Origin: Gammaproteobacteria bacterium
GTDB taxonomy: Bacteria > Pseudomonadota > Gammaproteobacteria > Enterobacterales > Alteromonadaceae
Length of the DNA stretch: 64,000 nucleotides
Assembly (NCBI GenBank): GCA_018826295.1
Contig: JAHJZX010000050.1
Location: 35,199-99,198 of the forward strand
Reading direction: 5' to 3'
Shown: positions 8,288-16,950 of the stretch, in pieces
How positions within the stretch are numbered: position 1 is the stretch's first letter
How the letters are laid out: every line of letters begins with the position of its first letter
The notes under the pieces: model-generated
Told to the model about the DNA's origin: nothing
The model's input: only the letters and a program-made list of their open reading frames with translations
The model's database searches: none
Position numbers and translations under genes: made by a program

Positions 8288-9163
8288 TTAACTCAGAACC
8301 TTTAACGATACCCGACCATCAGCAATAACTTGTTTGACCCAACTGTGGGCATCGAGGCACTCATCCTTACCACACAAATTAATACTCAATTTATCAGCTT
8401 GAGCTCCAAGCGCTGCGCCGACAATAAAGCCCTGCCCTGACTTCAGTGCGCCATACTCTGTGAAAAAATATCTATCGTGAAAAAATTTGGAAGGCACTAT
8501 AACTAGGTTAAATTTCGGAATAAATGCATATTCTTCTTTGTATTCACGCTCAAACACAGCGGCAGGATCTGCTGCATCAATACTGGTTACAAGAGTAATA
8601 CTCAACACATTTTGGTTAGTTTGAAGAAAGTTAAATATCGCTTTTAATACAGGGTTTGACGCTAGGCTAAAATACTGGTCGATAATCACAAGATTACCAC
8701 CAATCCGCAATAGCGAACTAAAAACTTCAACGATACTTTCAGCGGTTTTGTCGACCCTTTTTGTAGGTGGAATGACCCAACATTGATGGCCAGCTATTAT
8801 TTCTTCATAACTAAGCGCGCTGCCAACCCGTTCAGATATCACTGAGTTGAACGGCCTTAATGCTCGCTGATGCTCTAACCAATCCAGCCAATCTACAGCA
8901 CTAATATGTGAGCGGTAGCGTGGCATGATAATTTTGTCTTGAGACTTATCTTTGAGAAGGCTATTCAGAAAGTTTGTAATGGATTTTTTCTTTACTGGTC
9001 CTAAATCTTCAGCAGATTTAGCTGCTTGATATGCCTCTTTTATCCAATCTCGAAGCGGCGCAACCGCATATCTACCAGCCTCATAACCAAAATTACTTTT
9101 AAGCAATCCGTAGTAATGAAATTCACTTAAACAGTGGGGATCTAATGACACTTCCTGATACAT
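8288..9163 (-). CDS. putative effector with HDRY motif, partner of AAA ATPase
   Basis: 291 aa. The C-terminal half has beta-strand-like NLVIIDQYF, then TLVTSI, then FHDRYFFTEYGALKSGQGF (about residue 228). An H-D-R-Y/F motif followed by a G-rich strand is seen in phospholipase D-like domains of several conflict-system proteins, where it would cut nucleic acid; fold and chemistry here are inferred. The N-terminal half is helical and not recognised. Its ATG overlaps the stop of the AAA ATPase (TGATG), so the two products are translationally coupled and probably form a complex. Confidence 0.55.
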   Translation of the reverse strand: MYQEVSLDPHCLSEFHYYGLLKSNFGYEAGRYAVAPLRDWIKEAYQAAKSAEDLGPVKKKSITNFLNSLLKDKSQDKIIMPRYRSHISAVDWLDWLEHQRALRPFNSVISERVGSALSYEEIIAGHQCWVIPPTKRVDKTAESIVEVFSSLLRIGGNLVIIDQYFSLASNPVLKAIFNFLQTNQNVLSITLVTSIDAADPAAVFEREYKEEYAFIPKFNLVIVPSKFFHDRYFFTEYGALKSGQGFIVGAALGAQADKLSINLCGKDECLDAHSWVKQVIADGRVSLKVLS

Positions 9164-10578
9164 CAGAACAGCTCCTCATCCCTTTCATCAAAGAATCCAT
9201 TTGGCCAATCTTCAGCAAAATCGCCGTCCGTGGTCACATCAAGCTTAACTGGCTCAATACCATCCTCTCTGATATTCATATAAATGATACTTAAGTTATC
9301 AGGTCGAATTTTTGACTCGCGAACTCGGCGTAACAAACGAAGTATCATATGCTCACTGTGCGTTTCGATAAAAAACTGCTTCGTGACACTTAAATCGCTC
9401 GTTTGAAGCAGCAGTAACTCTGCCAACTCCACCTGCCACGCGGGGTGCAAGTGCAACTCTGGTTGTTCGATACTGACAATACCGATATCAGATTTCATCG
9501 CAGCAACTACAAACGGGAATACCTGAGAAATGCCTGCACCGACTTGTGATGGTAACAATGCATGTGAGTTTTGCGTTTCAGTGAGTGCAACGCCATAACC
9601 TTTGGGTGCGTTTAAAAACTGATAATTACATTTAAAATGCAGCTGATACCACTCGTTCACTTGCTGCTGCAAGGTTTTGCTACCGTTATAAAAGCCGTCC
9701 CAGCCCGCTTCACCATCGTACCAGCGTGACTTCTCCGGTACTTTTTTAGCCACAAAACTCCGGTTGGGAACTACCCGAAGCGGGCCAATATGTATCAAAC
9801 TGGCGAGTTTCTTTTGTAGCAAACGCAATGGCCCGAGCAAGCCCTGAGACAGCGAAGCTTCAGCAAAGACCTTTGCGGCTAATGGGTGGTCTTCAAAAAA
9901 CGCCGACCATTCCCAAGGTACATGATCCAGTTTTAAGCGAGTTGAAGAATCGGGTAAAGCTGTTTGCCCAGAATGTAGAGGAATTAACCCCCACATACCT
10001 GCCTTAACTGTTTCCGCTAGGTTGGTAAAAATATCAGCTACCGGCCAATGTGAGACATCAATATATGATGCACTTACTGATTTTTGACCTTTCTCTACTT
10101 GCAACGTCATAAATGGCTTTCCATTTACAAACGAACGGTACTCGCTGACATAGGCTTTGTTATCGAGGTTATTCCATTTAATATCAAGTTCAAACGAAGG
10201 ATTATCAGTCTGGCTATCCGGATACCAGCCAGTGTTATCTTCAACTAAATTTCGCTCAACCTCACTGATAAACTCATCAAACACATCTAAATCATCAGAC
10301 GTGTCCAAGTCTAAACCTAGCGTAATGGTATTGTTGATATCCTTACCAAATACTAGTTCTTTAAAGCCGCCAAGATACAAATGCTCGCCGGTAACAGTTG
10401 AGTATTCAGGGTCAGGGTTTCGGTTAACTATCAACTCAAAAAGATAAATTAACGCATGCAAAATACTGCTTTTGCCCGAACTGTTCGCACCAAACAGCAT
10501 TGTCACCGGAGCAAGTGGGATAACAGCCTTGCGGCGGATGCCTTTAAAGTTTTGGATGGTGATGGACTTTATTTGCAT
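9163..10578 (-). CDS. AAA/ABC-type ATPase, DUF3696-like
   Basis: 471 aa. The start MQIKSITIQNFKGI and Walker A FGANSSGKSS (about residues 28-37) are those of SMC/RecF/OLD-type ATPases. SIEQPELHLHPAWQ (about residues 370-384) is the Walker B plus D-loop. The C-terminal LIIRLLRRVRE / LSIIYMN region matches the DUF3696 end of this family. No TOPRIM motifs are evident, so it is not a plain OLD nuclease. Such ATPases act as sensors for a partner nuclease in systems like Septu and PARIS. Here the coupled partner is the HDRY protein. First gene of the block that ends in the HelD-like helicase. Confidence 0.8.
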   Translation of the reverse strand: MQIKSITIQNFKGIRRKAVIPLAPVTMLFGANSSGKSSILHALIYLFELIVNRNPDPEYSTVTGEHLYLGGFKELVFGKDINNTITLGLDLDTSDDLDVFDEFISEVERNLVEDNTGWYPDSQTDNPSFELDIKWNNLDNKAYVSEYRSFVNGKPFMTLQVEKGQKSVSASYIDVSHWPVADIFTNLAETVKAGMWGLIPLHSGQTALPDSSTRLKLDHVPWEWSAFFEDHPLAAKVFAEASLSQGLLGPLRLLQKKLASLIHIGPLRVVPNRSFVAKKVPEKSRWYDGEAGWDGFYNGSKTLQQQVNEWYQLHFKCNYQFLNAPKGYGVALTETQNSHALLPSQVGAGISQVFPFVVAAMKSDIGIVSIEQPELHLHPAWQVELAELLLLQTSDLSVTKQFFIETHSEHMILRLLRRVRESKIRPDNLSIIYMNIREDGIEPVKLDVTTDGDFAEDWPNGFFDERDEELF

Positions 10579-10711
10579 GTTAAATCCTTAACTACCGTAT
10601 ACCGTTTCTAATCTGTTTAGCAGGGATACCTTTACGCTGGTTTCTACTTCAACATTCATTCTGCTTGCTACCAGACTTTGCAGGGTTATGGCAGCCTTCA
10701 CTTGTAAGCAG

Positions 10712-11026
10712 TTAGCCCCCGTTTTTAAACCAGAAAAACAACCAAATCAGCAAAGCGCCTGAAAGCGTAAACGCCAGCAGAAAAATAAGGCCTATTTTGG
10801 TTACATCAGCCACCAGCTGTTGGCGCTGTATGGCAATTTCTTTAAGCAGTTTATCGGCCAGCGTTTCTGCCTGATAGGCTGATTTTCTCATCAGTTCGTC
10901 AGCATGGGTGTTAATCAAGCCTATTTTTTGGTCAATCAGCGGCGAGATCTCATCGTCGATAATTTTCTTCGCTGCCTGATTTACCTGGTCAAGCTCTTTG
11001 GTCCAGTCGGTATTAAATAGCGCCAT
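10712..11026 (-). CDS. coiled-coil protein with C-terminal membrane anchor
   Basis: 104 aa from the ATG preceded by AGGAAG; the frame extends upstream but without a ribosome site. Residues 1-75 are helical and coiled-coil-like (repeated A/L heptads). Residues about 78-98 form one hydrophobic segment ending WLFFWFKNGG, so a tail-anchored inner-membrane protein. Last gene of the six-gene block; together with the helicase's N-terminal membrane segment it suggests a membrane-attached complex (inference). Confidence 0.6.
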   Translation of the reverse strand: MALFNTDWTKELDQVNQAAKKIIDDEISPLIDQKIGLINTHADELMRKSAYQAETLADKLLKEIAIQRQQLVADVTKIGLIFLLAFTLSGALLIWLFFWFKNGG

Positions 11027-11042
11027 TGTACTTCCTGCTTTG

Positions 11043-11237
11043 TTAGAGCTTCGCTTTAATGCTAACCAGCATTTTTTCAGCAATGTTTAGCTTAACCCGG
11101 TTTAGCGGCTCACCACCGCAAGATGGGCATTTATCCAGCACCTGGCCGGGTAAGCGCACATCACCCATCGGCGGGAATAGCTTGCTCCAGCCACAAGAGG
11201 GGCAAATAAGCTTAAAAGCTGGGGTTTGTATTGGCAT
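11043..11237 (-). CDS. small double zinc-knuckle protein
   Basis: 64 aa with two CPSCG motifs about 23 residues apart (CPSCGW and CPSCGG), a likely four-cysteine zinc ribbon. AGGGA 6 nt before the ATG at 11237 decides the start over the ATG two codons earlier. It lies 33 nt after the helicase gene and 16 nt before the tail-anchored protein. Probably a nucleic-acid or protein-binding subunit of the same block. Confidence 0.6.
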   Translation of the reverse strand: MPIQTPAFKLICPSCGWSKLFPPMGDVRLPGQVLDKCPSCGGEPLNRVKLNIAEKMLVSIKAKL

Positions 11238-11270
11238 AAACATCCCTATTTGGTGTTCTTTTTTAATAGA

Positions 11271-14200
11271 CTATTGGGCTGCAGCTCCATGCTCCAGAGG
11301 CTTAATTACGACTTTGGTTATTTTACTATTCTTCCAAGCATACAGCTCTGCAGACTTTATAATATCAGGGTATAGATTTTTACCGTCAGCATATTGACTC
11401 TCAAGATGCCTTTTATTTCCAAAGAAAATCAAATTCTCTTTTGCTCTTGAACAGGCAACGTTAAGCCTCTTTTTATCTAAGATAAACTGCAGTGAACCAT
11501 GAGTTCTCACAGTTGAGTAACAAACTAGCTCTGCTTCACTTCCTTGAAAACTATCGACTGTATCAACTTTTATCGACAGTGTACCAACATTGATAATTTG
11601 ACCAGTACCATATGGCTGCAGAAGCTTACGAATTAACCTTTTTTGAGCACCATAAGGCGTTATCACAGCAACATCAATTTTTCGCGTAAATCTATTTGAT
11701 AAATTTATCAGATAGATTTGTATAGCTTTTGCTTCTGCTTCATTCTCAAAACTTGTTGTGCCTTGAGGTTTTTGTTGTCTGCCCCAGACATCAACCCAGA
11801 TTAAACAATCCTGCTCAGCAAAGTCACTAGTATTCAATGGATCTTTTGAGCCATTGGTTAGTCGATTCTCTCCATCTTTGGAATAAAACAACCTCGCGAC
11901 TAAATTGCCAATTGGGTCGGCCATGCGAAACTGCTCAGTCAACTGCGCTGTGCATGCTTTAGGTAACTGTTCGAAAAGCATCTCAAAAAAACTGTGCTCC
12001 AAAAAAGTTTCTTCAAGAAATGACATTTCTTCTTTTGCACTATCCTCACGCAGAACAGGTGCAATACTTGGAGGGAGTTGGTGATGATCTCCAATCAATA
12101 TCGCTTTTTTTGAACGTAACAACGGGATAAGAAGTTCCGGCACTGTAGCTCGACCAGCCTCATCAACGATAGCAACGTCAAAGCTCAAGTGATCAATTCC
12201 CGCCTTTCTTGCAGCCAGACCTACACATGTAGCGCCGATAATATTTTTGTCCATCAGCATCGTAGTGAAGAATTCGTCTGACACCTTATGTTGCCCTCTA
12301 GACTCTTTAATCTGAGTTAAAAGCGCGCGCCACTCATACAAAGCATCTAATTTCGCATCTTCAATTGAATTAACTTTATTTAATGACTGCGTTAAGCAAG
12401 ATTCAATGAACTGTTCAAATATAGTGTCAAAGTGATCTTCTATAATTTCGTCAGCTATCTTATCAAGATTACCTACCCTTACGACATTTACGTCTTTAGA
12501 TACTAAATTAGGGTGTTTTTCTTTAAATTTTGCTATCGCATTATCCACAGCAGTGTTTTGTTGAGAAACGACTAATATTCTTTGTCTAGGGTTGTCTTTT
12601 AAAGTTTGATAGAGCATCTCAACAATAACGGTTGTTTTTCCAGTACCAGGTGGGCCTTGTATCATCGCAATATGCTTAGCCGATAACGCTGTTTTAACAG
12701 CATGCATTTGGCTTTCTGTTAACTGACTGCTCCAATCAATGTTGAAATCCCACCACTTAGCAATCATATCTGCTGCGTAGGCATTGGGGGCTAAAAATAT
12801 CTCCTTGAGCCTTGGTTCAATTAATCGGTCTTCAAAAAATGCATCTAATGCCTGCTGTTGCCTTTGCAAGGCGGCGTTAGGTTTAGTTATGGTTAATCGA
12901 AACTTGTTTGCTTTTTTAAAATCAAATTTCTGATAACTGAATAGCGGTGCGTCGATAAAAACATTACCTTGCTCTAAAAAGTAACTTGCCCTATTAAGCC
13001 TTTTTTGCTCTATTGCTGGGATATATTTTGTTTGAAACTCGTCCCAAATAAACAAACGACAAGAATAAATAAATTGTGCATTCTCTATATCACTCATAAA
13101 AGAATACACAGAGCTATCGTTAACAGTTGCAGCCTGGATAATACTGTTATCAATTTTCAGCTGATAATGAGTGTTTTTATCCTGATTAATTATTGGGATA
13201 CATTCAAAATCAACACTTCGCTCACTCTCTTGCCGACGCTGGTACTCCACAACATGTTGCCAGCGTTTAAAAAACTCTATTTGTTTAGCTCGTTCGAATG
13301 CCAAAGATGAACTAATTGTTAGCTGGCTTACAAAGTTAAGTAATTGTTCTATACCATATTTCCAACCAAACAAATCGCTGCCATTGAGTTCAGCAGTGAT
13401 TAAGATAAATTCAAACGGCAAGTCTGTTCCTATCTGTGGTTGTTTGTGGATAAAAACGTTCTTCACTCTCAAACCGTCTAATGTTTCGGTAAGCTCGCAC
13501 TCCAGCTCTACATGCCCTTTTGCAAGACGGATGCTGTAATCGTTTAGTTCAAAAGATAAGAAAGACCAATATGTTTCAGTATCAAAAAAAGAAGACTCAG
13601 CAGAAATTTTCACCAAATTATTATCATCAATCTCTATATATAACTCTAACGCGTCATAGCCCACAACAGATGGTGCTTTTTCACTGAGTAATGGCGGTGG
13701 TAGTTTTTTGCCATCAGTTCTAATCCCAAACGGATCATGCGCCAAAGTTGCGTCAAAACTATCAAAATACACCTCCAACCGCTGCCCAGGAATGCAGCGT
13801 AAACTGGTATGTATTAAGTTCTGAGTGGGCAGGCTTGCACTTCCAAGTCCGTCAAAATAACTACACAGATATTGCTGTTTTCCACTAACAAAACGCTCTA
13901 CTACTATCTCTAAAGGCCGGTTCAATCGAATGTAATCATGGAAAGCAATTCCCTTGGCAACACAACCAAAAAAGCGACTCCCTTGGCTTTTCACTACTAA
14001 AATTGGAAATTCTTTGCCGTAGCGTAAAGCCAATGCTTGTTGTTTCTCTGCATCGCCACTAAAGCCGTTAAAAGTAAGAGTATGGCGGCTACCTTCAAGT
14101 GGTTTGTTCATGTCAGATAAATCAACAATCAACAATTTACCTAAATACAACCATTCTAATGGTAAGAGAGCATCAGGTATGTTGCGCTTCATTAGCCAGT

Positions 14201-14654
14201 CATAATGCTGCTTCACCCAAAGCTCGCTAATTGTAGTACGCTCATGTTCAAGATACTTAGCGTACTCTACGACACGTATTTTAGCGTCCTCTAATTTTGC
14301 ATACTCTCTTTTTAATGCAGACTTGCGATAGGGGCTCGTGGTTTCTGCATTAATTTCTGATTGTATTATTTCAAATAATTCATTGTAAGAATTAACTATT
14401 GGCTGAACTTTACTTGCATGAATCTCAAGCTCTCTGAATAGCAAACTCATATATGCCGATGCTTGCTCTCTTCGCTTTGCATTATAACTATCGTAATCCT
14501 GCTCTGATAAATTGTTGTATTTACCAAGAATATCATCACGCTCACTATATGCTTGGGCTTGCCGTTCTAATTCATCTTTAGTCTTTTGATTGTATAACCA
14601 AGAAACGGCTGTAGCAGTAAGTATTACGGCACCTCCAATCACAAAGTGAATCAT
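11271..14654 (-). CDS. membrane-anchored SF1 (UPF1/DNA2-like) helicase
   Basis: 1127 aa. A hydrophobic N-terminal segment (residues 3-20) followed by KTKDELERQ and a long coiled coil to about residue 140 suggests an inner-membrane anchor. Residues 200-560 hold a large uncharacterised region. The motor is C-terminal: Walker A QGPPGTGKTT (about residue 663), Walker B VDEAGRA, GDHHQLPP, LTEQFRM, VDSFQGSEAE and VACSRAKEN, the AAA_11/AAA_12 pattern of RNA/DNA helicases. Its ATG overlaps the stop of the upstream coiled-coil gene. A helicase of this class tied to a membrane and to paralogous coiled-coil proteins is unlike the defence systems I can name. Mokosh is the nearest in having an SF1 helicase. 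Confidence 0.8.
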   Translation of the reverse strand: MIHFVIGGAVILTATAVSWLYNQKTKDELERQAQAYSERDDILGKYNNLSEQDYDSYNAKRREQASAYMSLLFRELEIHASKVQPIVNSYNELFEIIQSEINAETTSPYRKSALKREYAKLEDAKIRVVEYAKYLEHERTTISELWVKQHYDWLMKRNIPDALLPLEWLYLGKLLIVDLSDMNKPLEGSRHTLTFNGFSGDAEKQQALALRYGKEFPILVVKSQGSRFFGCVAKGIAFHDYIRLNRPLEIVVERFVSGKQQYLCSYFDGLGSASLPTQNLIHTSLRCIPGQRLEVYFDSFDATLAHDPFGIRTDGKKLPPPLLSEKAPSVVGYDALELYIEIDDNNLVKISAESSFFDTETYWSFLSFELNDYSIRLAKGHVELECELTETLDGLRVKNVFIHKQPQIGTDLPFEFILITAELNGSDLFGWKYGIEQLLNFVSQLTISSSLAFERAKQIEFFKRWQHVVEYQRRQESERSVDFECIPIINQDKNTHYQLKIDNSIIQAATVNDSSVYSFMSDIENAQFIYSCRLFIWDEFQTKYIPAIEQKRLNRASYFLEQGNVFIDAPLFSYQKFDFKKANKFRLTITKPNAALQRQQQALDAFFEDRLIEPRLKEIFLAPNAYAADMIAKWWDFNIDWSSQLTESQMHAVKTALSAKHIAMIQGPPGTGKTTVIVEMLYQTLKDNPRQRILVVSQQNTAVDNAIAKFKEKHPNLVSKDVNVVRVGNLDKIADEIIEDHFDTIFEQFIESCLTQSLNKVNSIEDAKLDALYEWRALLTQIKESRGQHKVSDEFFTTMLMDKNIIGATCVGLAARKAGIDHLSFDVAIVDEAGRATVPELLIPLLRSKKAILIGDHHQLPPSIAPVLREDSAKEEMSFLEETFLEHSFFEMLFEQLPKACTAQLTEQFRMADPIGNLVARLFYSKDGENRLTNGSKDPLNTSDFAEQDCLIWVDVWGRQQKPQGTTSFENEAEAKAIQIYLINLSNRFTRKIDVAVITPYGAQKRLIRKLLQPYGTGQIINVGTLSIKVDTVDSFQGSEAELVCYSTVRTHGSLQFILDKKRLNVACSRAKENLIFFGNKRHLESQYADGKNLYPDIIKSAELYAWKNSKITKVVIKPLEHGAAAQ

Positions 14655-15142
14655 TAAGCCCCCTTGCTTTTCACCAAGTGAATAAGAGTGACTAACTCCT
14701 GAGAAGATATTGTGCCATTTTCGACTTGCCTTAAAATATCCATAACCTGCACATGCGAATTAGCCTCTGAAGCCATGTTTTGAAGATGTATGTTTCGGTT
14801 GTTGTCACCATTAACTTTTATTTCTTTCCGCTTTGTTTTCTCTTCTTCCTTAGTTCGAGCAACATCACTAGCATATTTCTTAATGTCGGCTTCAGCTTGA
14901 GCATATACCCTCTTTGTTAATTCACGCTCTTTTCCATAATCAAGAGCATTAGAACCAAGATCGACTAACCCACTCACTACCGAGGTAAAAATTTGCTGCA
15001 CCTGAGCACCATCAAGCTTTCCTAACATGTCATTCAGGACTGCTGAATCAGTATTAGGTGTTGTTTCTGATGGGTTTTTCTTAGGAGTTTCTGTTCTGTT
15101 ACGGGGAATATATTCACCTTGAATTGACTGCGGTTTCTTCAT
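14654..15142 (-). CDS. coiled-coil protein, paralogue of the next upstream gene
   Basis: 162 aa. A proline-rich, polar N-terminus is followed by a hydrophobic patch (VVSGLVDLGSNALDYG) and a charged coiled coil starting KERELTKRVYAQAEADI. That segment parallels REREITKQILAENKRIE in the neighbour at 15155-15685 (same spacing after a YG/YA), so the two are probably ancient duplicates. Its stop overlaps the helicase start by 1 nt, so the products are coupled. No enzymatic motif is seen; likely a structural or regulatory subunit. Confidence 0.6.
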   Translation of the reverse strand: MKKPQSIQGEYIPRNRTETPKKNPSETTPNTDSAVLNDMLGKLDGAQVQQIFTSVVSGLVDLGSNALDYGKERELTKRVYAQAEADIKKYASDVARTKEEEKTKRKEIKVNGDNNRNIHLQNMASEANSHVQVMDILRQVENGTISSQELVTLIHLVKSKGA

Positions 15143-15154
15143 CCTGATTCTCCT

Positions 15155-15685
15155 TTATTCAACATTTTCAATTAATATCATTAAGCAAGCGCGTAAATAA
15201 TGATCTAAATTCGCCTGCAAATCTTGAAGTTGTTTAAAACTACAGCCATTTTCACGCTCCTTTCGAAGGCACGCCTGCATTGCTTTAGCTATTTTTACCT
15301 GCTTGCCAATTTGCACGAGAAAATTTTTCATCTGCAAATCCGATAGGTTAGCTTTGTTAGAAAGCTCTTTAATTCTCTCGTCACCCAGCGCCAGTGCAGT
15401 TTCATACTTAAGATGCATTATTTCTAATTGTGATTTTAGCTCCGCTTCAATGCGCTTATTTTCCGCGAGTATCTGTTTTGTTATCTCACGCTCACGAGCA
15501 TATTTAAAGTAACTATTAAAGGCACTGATAACTGACAAGGCTGCATCAGCATAGATGGCTACCGGGTTTACCCTTTTTGCCGCGCCTTTAAAGCCATGCT
15601 TTACAAGCATCATTCCATACTTTCTTACATGTTTATCTTCAAACAAATGTTCAGCAAACGACTGATATTTATCTACCGCCTTCAT
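15155..15685 (-). CDS. coiled-coil protein of the helicase block
   Basis: 176 aa. The N-terminal 40 residues are basic with a moderately hydrophobic helix (AIYADAALSVISAF). Residues 60-140 form a coiled coil that opens with AREREITKQIL, the motif shared with the 162-aa neighbour. It is 12 nt upstream of that gene and 2 nt downstream of the winged-helix gene, hence tight co-transcription. No known domain is recognised. Confidence 0.6.
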   Translation of the reverse strand: MKAVDKYQSFAEHLFEDKHVRKYGMMLVKHGFKGAAKRVNPVAIYADAALSVISAFNSYFKYAREREITKQILAENKRIEAELKSQLEIMHLKYETALALGDERIKELSNKANLSDLQMKNFLVQIGKQVKIAKAMQACLRKERENGCSFKQLQDLQANLDHYLRACLMILIENVE

Positions 15686-15687
15686 AA

Positions 15688-16725
15688 CTAATCGACCCTA
15701 ATTAGATGTGAAAAGTCTATATTTTCAAATACTTCAGAGTAGCTAAATTCATGCAATTGCCAAGCTAGTGAAAAATGGTGTTCTACCGACAATAAAGGGC
15801 TAACCATCTCGTGTTCATTGGCGTGCAGCAGCAATGTATTAGCCTTATCTTCATGAAAAATCGAGTTATCTTGCAACGTACCATCAGGTAACTTTTTACC
15901 ATCAGTACAGTCGTAACATAAAGGAATGTCGTTATACACTTCGTTGTCATGTTCAGAATAGACGTTTACCAAAGGCGCTAAGCTTTGTTTATCCTGCCAT
16001 TCAAAGCCCGTTGGCTGCTTACAAGTAGTCGTTAAAACTAAAAGTCTGGTGTATAAACGCAGTGGATTTTTAAGGTTATCATGGCGTTGCATCGCATTAT
16101 TATGTCGCTTTAGCGGCAATGTTACGTAGATACCGTGTTGTTGATTTTCCTCAACGCTAAATAAAGTAATATCCCATTCCATCCCCCACTTGCCATTTTT
16201 TAAATCTGCAAAATGCTGAAAATCTGAAATAAGCGATGGCAAAATCTCAGGAAGACTTTTCTTAAATCTCTGCGTTTGTTGAAAGCAATCCTCAGTATAA
16301 TTCGATTTTTTCTCTCTTGGGGTTTTGACTTGGATAGCAGAAGCCGGTAGTTCTTGTATTGATTCGCAATCGCTTAAGGCTAAGAACCAAGAACTGGTAT
16401 GAGAGCCATAATTCTGATCCATATAGACTTCAATTTCTTTACAATGTAAGTTACTAAGAGCGTAAGCGGCTAATTTCCCCGATTCTGTCAGCTGAAATTC
16501 ATTGTTAATAAACTTCAAACCTTGCAATCTCTCAATTACCGGTTGCAGTTGGTACTCATCAAGGCCTGTAATGTCATAAATTGCTTGTAAAGGTAGTTCA
16601 TGTCTATGAAGTACATTCAGCATGAAATGTGAAATCTCGCCCAATTCGGCCAAAATGCGATGCTTGATTGTCAACTGATACCGTTTGACCGGTAGCCATA
16701 CTTCAACAACGCTTGATTCAGACAC
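15688..16725 (-). CDS. winged-helix N-terminal protein, first gene of helicase block
   Basis: 345 aa from a GTG with AAGGAG at 5 nt; a GTG two codons earlier would overlap that ribosome site. Residues 20-90 look like a winged helix (LGEISHFMLNVL, recognition-helix-like LDEYQLQPVIERL, then FQLTESGKLAAY). The remaining 250 residues include a CYDC pair but no motif I know. Similar wHTH-plus-unknown proteins open several defence operons as sensors or regulators. It lies 41 nt from the 54-codon ORF that follows hsdS. Confidence 0.6.
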   Translation of the reverse strand: MSESSVVEVWLPVKRYQLTIKHRILAELGEISHFMLNVLHRHELPLQAIYDITGLDEYQLQPVIERLQGLKFINNEFQLTESGKLAAYALSNLHCKEIEVYMDQNYGSHTSSWFLALSDCESIQELPASAIQVKTPREKKSNYTEDCFQQTQRFKKSLPEILPSLISDFQHFADLKNGKWGMEWDITLFSVEENQQHGIYVTLPLKRHNNAMQRHDNLKNPLRLYTRLLVLTTTCKQPTGFEWQDKQSLAPLVNVYSEHDNEVYNDIPLCYDCTDGKKLPDGTLQDNSIFHEDKANTLLLHANEHEMVSPLLSVEHHFSLAWQLHEFSYSEVFENIDFSHLIRVD

Positions 16726-16766
16726 CTTCACTCCTTTTCATCTTTAAATCTGTTCTTCAGCTACCT

Positions 16767-16931
16767 TTAAAAACCTTTGACGAGCCAAGCCGACTGCGCG
16801 TCGGCATTAGCCAGTAAATCGGGGAATAGTTCCGCTATCTTTAGCGTCCATTCCGATACTGTTAGCCAAGCGGCCGCGGCACTTAAGGCATAAAGGTATT
16901 TGTCGTTTATGGTGGTAAGTTCGGTATTCAT
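16767..16931 (-). CDS. 54-aa small protein between hsdS and the helicase block
   Basis: Reads from ATG (AAGGA 7 nt upstream) to TAA: it starts MNTELTTINDKYLYA, contains AAAAWLTVSEW, and ends SAWLVKGF. It is 19 nt after hsdS and 41 nt before the winged-helix gene, filling the only gap in this operon. A tryptophan-rich amphipathic helix is likely. The good ribosome site and tight spacing argue that it is real; function unknown. Confidence 0.55.
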   Translation of the reverse strand: MNTELTTINDKYLYALSAAAAWLTVSEWTLKIAELFPDLLANADAQSAWLVKGF

Positions 16932-16950
16932 AACATCCTTGTTATTCCTG

